This document shows, one piece after another, positions 35,737 through 44,358 of a stretch of 64,000 nt of DNA. The notes beneath the pieces were generated by a model. The model searched no databases. It had not been told where the DNA came from and worked only from the letters and a program-made list of their open reading frames with translations. The DNA is from Vibrio fortis (GTDB taxonomy: Bacteria; Pseudomonadota; Gammaproteobacteria; Enterobacterales; Vibrionaceae), in the NCBI RefSeq assembly GCF_000695685.1, contig NZ_JFFR01000023.1, forward strand, positions 1-64,000, read 5' to 3'. Numbering within the stretch: the first letter of the stretch is position 1; each line of letters opens with the position of its first letter. The translations under genes were made by a program, and so were the position numbers.

Positions 35737-37458
35737 TTATTGCTCCCCTTGATTAACGGTGAAGTTAAACTGGGCCGCTGTTGCTAACAGGTACCACGCG
35801 CCATGAGGGATCCATTGCTCTCCCCAGCGCCAGTTTTGAAGCGTGTCATCTTTTTGTGCTGGTGGGTTAAAGGCGATATCTTCTTCGTCTTCAAAACCCG
35901 CAGTGATGCCATTACAAATACCGCCCTTGGCATTGAAAAAGCCAAGTTGTGGTAGGTAGTCTGGGTTGTTGTGGCCGTGACCATCTAGCATGGACATGTG
36001 GTAAGGGTTGAGACCTAAAATCCAGTCTAAACAGTTTTGAGACAGGGTAATCAGGCGCGCTTTGAGTGCTTCGTCTCGAATATAAGGTTGAGCGAGCAAC
36101 GCCATAGTCGCTAAAGAGCCTAGGCGCGCATTTTCACCCTGCCACCAATAGCCCGTCTCGTTGTTGTGAGCAACGAAGAAGGCGTCTCGCTTATCACCGT
36201 CGACTGGTTTGACATATTGTCGAGGATAGCCAAATGGGTTCGCGACTCTGTCGGTAACGGAGATTTCAAATTGGCAGGCTTGCTCGACCACGAGACTTGT
36301 AGTTGCATGATGCTGCATATCCGGTTCTATAGCTAAGTACTCACATAGAGCAATCACGGGCAGGCCGGCTTCCGCTGCATGGAAATAAGGGCGCGAACCG
36401 TCGGAATTTGCTGACCAGAAGTGATCAAAGGTTTGATCTGACTGTTGGCGTTGAGTAAGGCGTTTAGTCCAGACTCTCGCTTCAGCAAGGTATTTAGAGT
36501 CTTTAGTTACGCGATAGAGTTCGCTTGCCGCCAACAGTGCACAATACTCATCGATGATGTTCTCTTCACCATCGTTGAGGTAGAGAAGGTTGTACTCTTT
36601 TAGGTGCCAGTAGCCTTTTTCAGCTGTCTCTAAATAGGTTTGATTAGAGTACTCTCCAGAAACTTCTAGAGCAGAAGCACTGGCCAGCGCTGCGATAGCA
36701 ACTCCAGCACCTTGGCGGAATCCGGCTTGAAAATCGTCAGATTTGATACCTTCCTGTGTCGCATAGGCACAGATATCACGTTGGTTGATATCTTTGCTCC
36801 ACTTGTCAAATACAGTCATGTAGAAGTAGCCGGCTGCATCTTGCATACGCACTAAGAAGTCGGCGCCAAATAGTGCCTCTTCAGTAAGGCGAGTTTGAGT
36901 GAACTTTTGGAATGTTTCATGATCCTGAGCTAAACGCAGTCCTTTGAGCATGTTCCAAACCACCATCGGAATCTGTTGTGGATTTAGGTAGTTTCCATAA
37001 GAGAGATGACTAAAGTACTTACTGACGTCACCCGATGCATCGTACCAACCACCGTGCACATCAACATAACGCTCAGTGCCCAGCAATTGAGCTTGTTTAT
37101 CCTTCTTGTCGAAAATGCCGCCACAGCGCTGTGATTTGAAGTAGTGCAGAACGTCAGAGAAGGTTCTCTGCATCAGTAGGTTTTCACCAATCTCGAAAAT
37201 TTCCGAACGCAGGTTTTCAAAGCGCAGATAGTAACGCCCCGATTTGGTCACTTCACTGAAATCAATCGTGAAGTAGTTTCCTGTGTGCCAGTTTGCAACT
37301 TGGCCGTGCTTAACCACATCAAAACTATCAACGGTGACATGATTATCTGCACACACCAACAGTACAGAGGTAGAGGAAAGACGAGCCTTGCGAGTTTGCA
37401 GTATCGCTTGCTTTGGCGCGTTGGCTTCATAGCCGATGTGATTGGTGAGTAACAGCAT
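35737..37458 (-). CDS. Glycoside hydrolase family 9 protein, probable exo-beta-glucosaminidase
   Basis: 573 residues with no signal peptide. The N-terminal immunoglobulin-like domain (about 1-85) and the (alpha/alpha)6 GH9 catalytic domain are recognisable by GWYDASGDVSKYFS (catalytic aspartates) and LGLNPYHMSMLDGHG. GH9 enzymes are usually endoglucanases, but Vibrionaceae members in this cluster have been shown to be exo-glucosaminidases acting on (deacetylated) chitin oligomers. The start is ATG 37458 with GGAGA upstream; a TTG one codon earlier is also open. Directly abuts gspK. Confidence 0.87.
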   Translation of the reverse strand: MLLLTNHIGYEANAPKQAILQTRKARLSSTSVLLVCADNHVTVDSFDVVKHGQVANWHTGNYFTIDFSEVTKSGRYYLRFENLRSEIFEIGENLLMQRTFSDVLHYFKSQRCGGIFDKKDKQAQLLGTERYVDVHGGWYDASGDVSKYFSHLSYGNYLNPQQIPMVVWNMLKGLRLAQDHETFQKFTQTRLTEEALFGADFLVRMQDAAGYFYMTVFDKWSKDINQRDICAYATQEGIKSDDFQAGFRQGAGVAIAALASASALEVSGEYSNQTYLETAEKGYWHLKEYNLLYLNDGEENIIDEYCALLAASELYRVTKDSKYLAEARVWTKRLTQRQQSDQTFDHFWSANSDGSRPYFHAAEAGLPVIALCEYLAIEPDMQHHATTSLVVEQACQFEISVTDRVANPFGYPRQYVKPVDGDKRDAFFVAHNNETGYWWQGENARLGSLATMALLAQPYIRDEALKARLITLSQNCLDWILGLNPYHMSMLDGHGHNNPDYLPQLGFFNAKGGICNGITAGFEDEEDIAFNPPAQKDDTLQNWRWGEQWIPHGAWYLLATAAQFNFTVNQGEQ

Positions 37459-37578
37459 CAAATGTCTCCGACAGTCCTAATTTCTATTGGCTAGGTACTA
37501 AATCTTTGGTTAAAAATGGTCGATGTTAAATGACCAGAGTGAAAAGGTTAGGGACAGTGCTGCCCCCAACCCCAATGA

Positions 37579-38574
37579 TTAACTCTCGTGTAGGTAACAG
37601 CGTACGAAGTGGTTTTCACCTAACTGAGTCACACCCGGCAGTTGCTCTTTACACTTGTCGGTTGCGTGCGTGCAGCGACCAGCAAAAGGACAGCCTGCAG
37701 ACTCAGGAGTCCACAGTGGAATCTCCCCTTTGTTGCCAGCCAATTTTTCATGGATTGATTTCTTTGGATCCGGAACTGCTGACACCAAAAGTTGGGTATA
37801 TGGGTGTTGTGGGTTGGCGATGACCTCATCGGTATCTCCCCATTCCACCATGTGTCCGACATACATCACTGAAAGGTCTTCCGCGATGTAGCGAGCTGTC
37901 GCAATATCGTGAGTGATGTAAAGCAGCGACATCTCTTTCTCGAACTTCATCTCTTCCATCAGGTTGAGAACACCTGCACGGATTGATACGTCGAGCATTG
38001 AGGTTGGCTCATCAGCAAGAACTACCTCAGCACCTACTGCGATATTACGCGCCAGATTGACACGCTGACGCTGGCCGCCAGACAGTTGGTGCGGGTACTT
38101 TTGAGCCGTCTCTTTTGGTGGGATTAAACCAACTTGCTCAAGAAGATCGTATACGCGTTCTTCTTGCTCACGCTTATTGCGCGGGTCCACTTTTTTGTGA
38201 ATCAGCAGTGGACGTAAAATATGGTGGAAGATGTTGTGAGTTGGGTTGAGTGAACCAAACGGGTCTTGCCATACCATTTGTACGCCTTCACGATAGGTCA
38301 TCAAATCATGCTTAGACGCGATAGTTTGGATATCGCGGCCTTTGTATTCGATAACGCCGTCAGTTGGCGCGTACATCTTGGCGATCATCTTCGCTGTGGT
38401 TGATTTGCCTGAGCCAGATTCACCTACAACGGCGAGGCCACGGCTTTTATACATCTTGAATGACACGTCGTTGATCGCACGCATCATTGGAGTTTGAATT
38501 GTGGTACTGCTTATTGGGAAGTCTTTGACGACGTTCTTACCTTCTACCAATAGTTGACCGTAATTTTTGCTCAT
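37579..38574 (-). CDS. Chitin-oligosaccharide ABC importer ATP-binding subunit (OppF/DppF-like)
   Basis: 331 residues. Walker A is GESGSGKST, signature LSGGQRQRVNLAR and Walker B VVLADEPTSMLD, with the cysteine-rich C-terminal region of oligopeptide-type ATPases (CPFAGRCTHATDKC), which binds an iron-sulfur cluster in some members. Last of five genes for the importer; pairs with the ATPase at 38659-39642. Confidence 0.9.
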   Translation of the reverse strand: MSKNYGQLLVEGKNVVKDFPISSTTIQTPMMRAINDVSFKMYKSRGLAVVGESGSGKSTTAKMIAKMYAPTDGVIEYKGRDIQTIASKHDLMTYREGVQMVWQDPFGSLNPTHNIFHHILRPLLIHKKVDPRNKREQEERVYDLLEQVGLIPPKETAQKYPHQLSGGQRQRVNLARNIAVGAEVVLADEPTSMLDVSIRAGVLNLMEEMKFEKEMSLLYITHDIATARYIAEDLSVMYVGHMVEWGDTDEVIANPQHPYTQLLVSAVPDPKKSIHEKLAGNKGEIPLWTPESAGCPFAGRCTHATDKCKEQLPGVTQLGENHFVRCYLHES

Positions 38575-38658
38575 AATTGTCTCCAGAATCCTTTATCGCT
38601 TTTTGCTTGCATGGCGGTTTGTCCGCCTTGTTGTATTGATGCTCTAAGAGCAGGCAAG

Positions 38659-39642
38659 CTAGAGCTTGGTATGTACTATTGGTTCACCATAAAGGTGGCA
38701 GTTTGAAAGATGCCCTGGCTCAATTGAGCGCAGCTTGGTTGGCACTTTCGTACAAGTTTCATGTACACGGTCACAACGAGCTTGGAAGCGACAACCCTCT
38801 GGTATCTCTAATAAGTTCAGAGGGTTACCAGGGATGCCTGCCAATTTCGTTTTTGGACCCGTCAAAGGAGGGAAAGAACTCCCCAGTCCTTTGGTGTACG
38901 GGTGATAAGGGTTTTCTAGAATATCTTGTGAGTTCGCCACCTCGATCAGTTCGCCTGAGTACATGATGCCGATACGGTCGGAGAACTCGACCATCAGCGA
39001 CAAGTCATGGGTAATGAACAAGATAGAGAAACCGAACTCTTCTTTTAGCGCGTGGATCTTCTGTAGGATCTCACGCTGTACCACCACATCGAGAGCCGTT
39101 GTTGGCTCATCCATGATGATCAACTTCGGATTCAGAGCTAATGCAATCGCAATCACCAAGCGCTGACGCATACCGCCAGAGAATTGGTGCGGGTAATCGC
39201 TAAGACGGCTAGGGTGGATATCAACGATCTCCAGCAGGCCTTCAGCGCGTTGTTTTGCTTGTTCACGAGTCATGTTGGTGTGACGCATAATCACGTCACA
39301 GAACTGCTCTTCCATTGGTAAGACAGGGTTCAACGCGTTCATCGCACTCTGGAATACCATCGACATCTCGCTCCAGCGGAATGCCTGCATACGATCGTCA
39401 CTGTAATTTAAGATGTTTTCACCGTTGAAGATAACCTCACCACCGGTGATAAACGCTGGCGGCTTATGAAGGCGCATCAGTGAGAACGCAACGGTTGATT
39501 TACCACAACCCGATTCTCCAGCTAGACCGAAGACTTCTCCGGGTGCAATGTCAAAGCTCACGTTGTTACAGGCGCGGACATCTCCCGCGTCTGTGATGTA
39601 ATCTACGCAAAGGTTGCGGATAGAAATGAGTGGTGCTGTCAT
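38659..39642 (-). CDS. Chitin-oligosaccharide ABC importer ATP-binding subunit (OppD/DppD-like)
   Basis: 327 residues. Walker A is GESGCGKST, signature FSGGMRQRLVIA and Walker B LIIMDEPTTALD, with a C-terminal region containing CRFQARCDRVHETC. It starts two bases after the permease stop. Together with the other ATPase it powers import of (GlcNAc)n; peptide uptake is the alternative from family alone. Confidence 0.9.
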   Translation of the reverse strand: MTAPLISIRNLCVDYITDAGDVRACNNVSFDIAPGEVFGLAGESGCGKSTVAFSLMRLHKPPAFITGGEVIFNGENILNYSDDRMQAFRWSEMSMVFQSAMNALNPVLPMEEQFCDVIMRHTNMTREQAKQRAEGLLEIVDIHPSRLSDYPHQFSGGMRQRLVIAIALALNPKLIIMDEPTTALDVVVQREILQKIHALKEEFGFSILFITHDLSLMVEFSDRIGIMYSGELIEVANSQDILENPYHPYTKGLGSSFPPLTGPKTKLAGIPGNPLNLLEIPEGCRFQARCDRVHETCTKVPTKLRSIEPGHLSNCHLYGEPIVHTKL

Positions 39643-39644
39643 GA

Positions 39645-40670
39645 TTATTTATCTCCGCTCCAAAGTGCATTTTGTGGTGGTAGTTCAGGCTCACGCTCTT
39701 GCTTGTCTTGCGCAGCAAGTTTCTTCCAGCGCTTCATACCTTTGTGCGAACGCAGTTGTGGGTTAGCAATCTCATCAACAGCAAAGTTCAGCAGTGCTAG
39801 GCCAGTTACAAGTAGCGTTAGTGCGATACATGGAGCTAGCAGTTCCCACCAAGCGCCAATTAGCATCGAAGAAGAGGCTTGTACGTTGTAAAGCATGATG
39901 CCCCAGCTCACGGTGTTCGGGTCGCCAAGACCAAGGAACGACAGTGTCGCTTCCATCATGATTGCGTACATCACAGAGCCGATGAAGCTCGCGCCAACGA
40001 TTGAGATAAGGTTTGGCAGAATCTCAATGAAGATGATGCGGAAAGAAGACTCACCCAATACCTCAGCAGCTTTCACAAACTCTTTTTCACGCAGAGCCAG
40101 TGTTTGTGAGCGGATAACCCTCGCGCCCCAAGCCCAGGACATAAAGCCGATAACTAAGGTGATGGTTAATGGGCCCGCCTCACCAATGAATGCTGCGACT
40201 ACAAAGAGCAATGGGTATTGTGGAATAACCAGCATGATGTTCATCGCTGCGGTAAGAATGTCGTCAACACGACCGCCGAAGTAACCTGCCGATACACCGA
40301 TTACAGTAGCAAGTAGACATACCGTGATACCTGCACCGAAGCCTACTGCTAGTGATACGCGAGCACCGTGTACTACTTGAGACCAAACATCACGACCCAT
40401 ACGAGTTGTGCCCAGTACGTGGTCTGCTTTTTTAGACATGATCAGCGTACGACGGTCATCTGCTAGGTTTGTTGCTACCCAGCCATCAGGGTTAGATTGA
40501 GCCGATTTCACTACGAAGCTTGGGTACTCGTGCGGGTTACCCGTACGTTTGTCTGGGGCGTGCTTTGCAATTAATGGTGCAAACAGCGCTGCGAAGATGA
40601 AGACGCCAAGAATGATTACACCAGTCAGTGCCATCGGGTTGCGCCAAATGAGTTTTAGAAAGTCTTTCAT
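39645..40670 (-). CDS. Chitin-oligosaccharide ABC importer permease (DppC-like)
   Basis: 341-residue inner-membrane subunit with about six membrane segments and the binding-protein-dependent transport (BPD) loop around EVLGESSFRIIFIEILPNL. A charged C-terminal tail follows (KRWKKLAAQDKQERE). Two bases separate it from each neighbour gene, indicating tight coupling. Confidence 0.91.
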   Translation of the reverse strand: MKDFLKLIWRNPMALTGVIILGVFIFAALFAPLIAKHAPDKRTGNPHEYPSFVVKSAQSNPDGWVATNLADDRRTLIMSKKADHVLGTTRMGRDVWSQVVHGARVSLAVGFGAGITVCLLATVIGVSAGYFGGRVDDILTAAMNIMLVIPQYPLLFVVAAFIGEAGPLTITLVIGFMSWAWGARVIRSQTLALREKEFVKAAEVLGESSFRIIFIEILPNLISIVGASFIGSVMYAIMMEATLSFLGLGDPNTVSWGIMLYNVQASSSMLIGAWWELLAPCIALTLLVTGLALLNFAVDEIANPQLRSHKGMKRWKKLAAQDKQEREPELPPQNALWSGDK

Positions 40671-40672
40671 GA

Positions 40673-41659
40673 TTATTTACCACCCTTACGTAGACGAGGG
40701 TCAAGAACAACGTAAAGCATGTCAGCGACAAGGTTAAAGAACAGCATGAACAGCGTCATGATAAGCAGCTGACCTTGAAGAACTTGGTAGTCACGCGCGT
40801 TAATCGCATTGAATAGAACCGTACCAAGACCCGGGTAGTTGAAGATGATTTCGATGATGAGCTGACCACCGATTGCCATACCTAGTGACATTGAAAGTGC
40901 GGTTACACTCGGTAGTAGTGCGTTACGTGCCGCGTAGTTGAATACCACTCGGTTTTCACTTAGGCCCTTACCTTTAGCCATAGTGATGTAGTCTTCTGCA
41001 AGAAGGTTGATCATGTTGTTACGCATGTTGACTAGGAAGCCACCAATCTGAACCACAGAAGCACAAAATAGAGGGAGAACAGCGTGATAAGCCGCGTCTT
41101 TAATGAATTCCCAGCTTGTCCAATCTGGCACTGTACCCGCGGTATATGCGTAGCCTGTCGGGAACCACTTAAGGCCGATTGCGAAGGTGAATAGTGCAAT
41201 CATTGCGATAACTACTTGAGGTACTGCTTGTAGAATCAGCATACCTGGGGTCACGAATGCATCGTATTTACTGCCACGTTTCCAAGCTGCGAAGATGCCT
41301 AGGATAGAACCTAGCGAGAACGATAGAACAACCGCAGTGCCTGCTAGGAATAGAGACCAACCGAATGCGCCGCCGAGCAGCGAGTTTACAGACAGTGGGT
41401 AGAATTGGATTGAAGTACCTAGCTCCCAGCTAAGGATGTTCTTCATGTAAGCAATGTATTGTACTAATAGACCGCCATCGACAAAGCCGAGTAGTTCTTT
41501 CATTGCTGCGATACGCTCAGGGGTTACCTGAACAGAAGCGTTAGCGAACATCATGGTCACCGGGTCGCCCGGCATTGCTCGCGGAATTGCAAAGTTTAAC
41601 GTCGCAGCAACTAATAGCGCGACAAAATAAAATGACAAACGTCTTAAAAAATAACCCAT
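40673..41659 (-). CDS. Chitin-oligosaccharide ABC importer permease (DppB-like)
   Basis: 328-residue inner-membrane subunit with six membrane segments; begins MGYFLRRLSFYFVALLVAATL. BPD transport signature near GKGLSENRVVFNYAARNALLP. First cytoplasmic-membrane gene after the binding protein, separated from it by a 170-base gap containing stable hairpins. Confidence 0.91.
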   Translation of the reverse strand: MGYFLRRLSFYFVALLVAATLNFAIPRAMPGDPVTMMFANASVQVTPERIAAMKELLGFVDGGLLVQYIAYMKNILSWELGTSIQFYPLSVNSLLGGAFGWSLFLAGTAVVLSFSLGSILGIFAAWKRGSKYDAFVTPGMLILQAVPQVVIAMIALFTFAIGLKWFPTGYAYTAGTVPDWTSWEFIKDAAYHAVLPLFCASVVQIGGFLVNMRNNMINLLAEDYITMAKGKGLSENRVVFNYAARNALLPSVTALSMSLGMAIGGQLIIEIIFNYPGLGTVLFNAINARDYQVLQGQLLIMTLFMLFFNLVADMLYVVLDPRLRKGGK

Positions 41660-41790
41660 AACTCACACCTTACTCACCCAGATTGTTTCCCTGTTTCTGG
41701 ATTCAGGTCGCTCCTAGCGAAAATTTGGAACGAGAAATCCCCTGACGACGAGCGCCATACTTTCAATTGAGAGTGTGGGGATTTTTATAA

Positions 41791-41812
41791 GCGGCGTAAG
41801 GGATTACGCCGC
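41791..41812 (-). promoter_or_regulatory. Intercistronic hairpin after the binding-protein gene
   Basis: GCGGCGTAA and TTACGCCGC form a perfect 9-base stem with a 4-base loop 18 bases after the stop codon. No proper T-run follows. A second complementary pair AAATCCCC (41735-42) / GGGGATTT (41777-84) lies downstream. Such structures typically protect the binding-protein mRNA and reduce expression of later genes. Confidence 0.6.
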
Positions 41813-41829
41813 AAGGATTGAACGACTGC

Positions 41830-43512
41830 TTATTGAACTGGTTTTAGGTCCAGTACGTGAAGTAGACGCTCTGGAATACCAGCCCAGATGTTTGGACGAC
41901 CTTTTGGATTCTCTTCGTTCCACCAACCAGTGAAGCGAGTTGTGTTGTATTGGTACATGTAAGCACCAGACATTACAGGAATCGTTACTTGGTCAGCTGC
42001 GATGATCTTCTGGATACCGTGAGCGATGTCTAGCTGCTCGTTCTTATCAGCTGTTTTGTAGAAGCTGTTTAGAAGACCGTCTAGCTTGTCGTTCTTGTAG
42101 AAGTGCATCGCGAAACGAGGCATACCGTCACCAGATTGCAGTGAAGAGTTGTACGCGCTGTTCCAGTAAGTGTATGGATCCGCACCGTGGAAGTAGTTTG
42201 TGTAAGCTACGTCGTACGTACCTTCAAGCATTGCTTGGTTGTACACAGAGAAATCTGGTGTACGAGCTTTTGCTTTGATGCCAACTTCGTTTAGTTGTTC
42301 AACTGCAAGTTGTACTGTGTTGTTGAAGTCAGTCCAACCGTTTGGTGATTGAATCAATAGCTCGAAAGACTTGCCTGATGGCGTATCAACAAAGCCGTCT
42401 TTGTTTACGTCTTTGAAGCCAGCGTCAGCAAGAAGCTTCTTCGCGCCTTCAGCGTTGTAAGTGTTGAAGCCTTTGTACTTGTCGTGAGTCTTTTCATCAG
42501 ACCAAGCTTCGAATGCATAGCCAAGGCCAGATGCGAAGTCATTCACTGTACCGCCACCGTAGAACGCGATATCGATGATAGTTTGACGGTCAAGAGCCAT
42601 AGAGAATGCACGACGGAATTCAACGTTGTTTAGCGCTTCGTTCTTCGCAGCATCTGGGTGCTTGAAGTTCACAACAAATGCTTGAGTACCTGCTGGCGGG
42701 TACCAGTAGTGGTGCTTAGGACTTGCTGCTGCGTAAGTACGGTCGATGTCTGGTACGAAAGAAGATGTCCAGTCCATTTCACCGTTAACTACTTTACCTA
42801 GGAATTGGTCGTTATTTGCGATTTGTGGAACACGCAGACAGTCAACGTCTAGGTTGTCAGCATCCCAGTAGTTCGGGTTTTCACACTGAATGTAAAGTTG
42901 AGCTGTGAAAGTATCGATCTCAGTAAATGGACCAGAGCCTACAGGGTTCTCATTGGTGAAAGTTGCTGGATCTTTGATGTCTTTCCAGATGTGCTTAGGT
43001 ACTACAGGTACTTTAGCAATCTCATAAGGTACGTTTGAGTTTGCTTCTGTTAGGCGGAACTTAACTTGGTAATCGTTAAGTTTCTCTACTGAAGTTACCC
43101 AAGAGTTGATACCAGATTGGTCAAGCTCTGGCTTCTCTTTTACAAGGTTGAAAGAAAAAACAACATCATCTGCTGAGAAGGTTTCACCATCAGACCATTT
43201 AACACCCTTACGGATGTCGAACGTTACGCTCATTAGGTCGTCAGCCATTTTGAAGTTTTCAGCTAGACGGAATACTGGTGTGTTACCGTGCATTTCGTTG
43301 AAAACAACAAGTGGCTCGTATAAGAAGTCAGTCGTTGTATGTAAGTTAGTCGCACCTAGGTACGGGTTAAAGTTACGTACAAACGTTGTGTACTCTTTCG
43401 GGTGGATAGTCAGTTCGCTGCGTTCTGCAGCTGTTGCTACCGATGCAAAACCTGTCGTAGCAGTCGCAATAATTGCTGTTGCTAGTGCTGTTTTTTTTAT
43501 ATTGGCAAGCAT
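41830..43512 (-). CDS. Periplasmic chitin-oligosaccharide-binding protein (CBP)
   Basis: 560-residue solute-binding protein of the oligopeptide (SBP_bac_5) family with a signal peptide ending at ATAA (about 1-28). In V. cholerae the orthologous CBP binds (GlcNAc)n and, when empty, holds the ChiS sensor inactive, so this protein has both transport and signalling roles. It is the first gene of the run and is next to chiS. AAGGAACAGCT precedes the ATG. Family alone would also allow peptides; context decides. Confidence 0.93.
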   Translation of the reverse strand: MLANIKKTALATAIIATATTGFASVATAAERSELTIHPKEYTTFVRNFNPYLGATNLHTTTDFLYEPLVVFNEMHGNTPVFRLAENFKMADDLMSVTFDIRKGVKWSDGETFSADDVVFSFNLVKEKPELDQSGINSWVTSVEKLNDYQVKFRLTEANSNVPYEIAKVPVVPKHIWKDIKDPATFTNENPVGSGPFTEIDTFTAQLYIQCENPNYWDADNLDVDCLRVPQIANNDQFLGKVVNGEMDWTSSFVPDIDRTYAAASPKHHYWYPPAGTQAFVVNFKHPDAAKNEALNNVEFRRAFSMALDRQTIIDIAFYGGGTVNDFASGLGYAFEAWSDEKTHDKYKGFNTYNAEGAKKLLADAGFKDVNKDGFVDTPSGKSFELLIQSPNGWTDFNNTVQLAVEQLNEVGIKAKARTPDFSVYNQAMLEGTYDVAYTNYFHGADPYTYWNSAYNSSLQSGDGMPRFAMHFYKNDKLDGLLNSFYKTADKNEQLDIAHGIQKIIAADQVTIPVMSGAYMYQYNTTRFTGWWNEENPKGRPNIWAGIPERLLHVLDLKPVQ

Positions 43513-44299
43513 AGCTGTTCCTTACTATTTGCTTTCATTTCACTAATGGATTGAATGTCATCTTTTGCTATTCGTAGATACACACTCTGTTCAAGGTCTA
43601 CCTCTTTGTCATTGTTCCAAGAATCATCGCTGCTTCTATGAAGTGTTAAGAGTGGCCTGTAGACCTTTGGCACGAGTAAGAAAACACCTTATTCATGAAT
43701 TAATCAAACTCGTTTCCCGTTAAAAACGTTAAAACTACAAAACGACACGTCATTAACGTCAAAAAATGTACTTTTGATTGATAAATGTACAATTGATACT
43801 TGGGTGATATGAGTCGCAGTTAATAGCGCACAGAGAATTATTGTAAGTGGTTACTTACTTTTTGGGCTATTAAATTTGGTTGTTTGTTGCCTTTTCTCAT
43901 ATTTGTAGATCTCCATCACTTCGCCAAATGACGTTAAATTTCCACAAAAAATTAAATCTGCCGTTCTGTTGTGACTCGCTTCTCAAAGTCCAACAAATAG
44001 TCAAACCAACGCCTAGTAATGTGTCAGTAACGAAGAAAAGAGCCCGATAATTAGCCTGTTTATTTCGTTTATATAACGTGATTTTGAGCTTGTTTTATAT
44101 CTTTAAATAAGTGCTTTGTGAAGTCATTTAAGCGCTATAGAAGTGATAGGTGCCTAGTTTATTAAAGCCTCTTAAATCGGCTATTGTGAATGGCCTTGAG
44201 CGCACAATATGAGGATAGAACGATTCCCAAGGGAATTAGGGAATTTAGGACTTGGATAAATGAATTCAGGTTGATGAGAAGGCGTAGATGCTGAGGCAT
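43513..44299 (-). promoter_or_regulatory. Long regulatory region of the chitin operon
   Basis: The largest gene-free stretch in the window (846 bases to the chiS stop; terminator at its far end). It is AT-rich, with several short direct repeats including GTTAAAA twice at a 9-base period (43719-43734). ChiS of V. cholerae binds the corresponding promoter directly; I cannot define its sites here. No sigma-54 promoter, tRNA or credible ORF was found. Confidence 0.5.
43764..43797. repeat. Direct repeat upstream of the binding-protein gene
   Basis: AAATGTACTTTTGAT (43764-43778) and AAATGTACAATTGAT (43783-43797) match at 13 of 15 bases with a 19-base period, nearly two helical turns. This is the spacing expected of tandem regulator sites about 250 bases before the gene. 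Confidence 0.5.
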
Positions 44300-44326
44300 T
44301 AAAAAGCCCGCTGGTGGCAGCGGGCT
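44300..44326 (-). terminator. Terminator of chiS
   Basis: On the minus strand AGCCCGCTG-CCAC-CAGCGGGCT followed by TTTTT, about 33 bases after the chiS stop. Confidence 0.92.
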
Positions 44327-44358
44327 AGGGTATAGTAAAGCAAATAGTAGGCACTAGC

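Noticed and set aside
39895..40284. 129-codon plus-strand open frame
   Set aside because: Lies wholly antisense to the DppC-like permease; composition is the mirror of a membrane-protein gene, with no ribosome site or recognisable domain.
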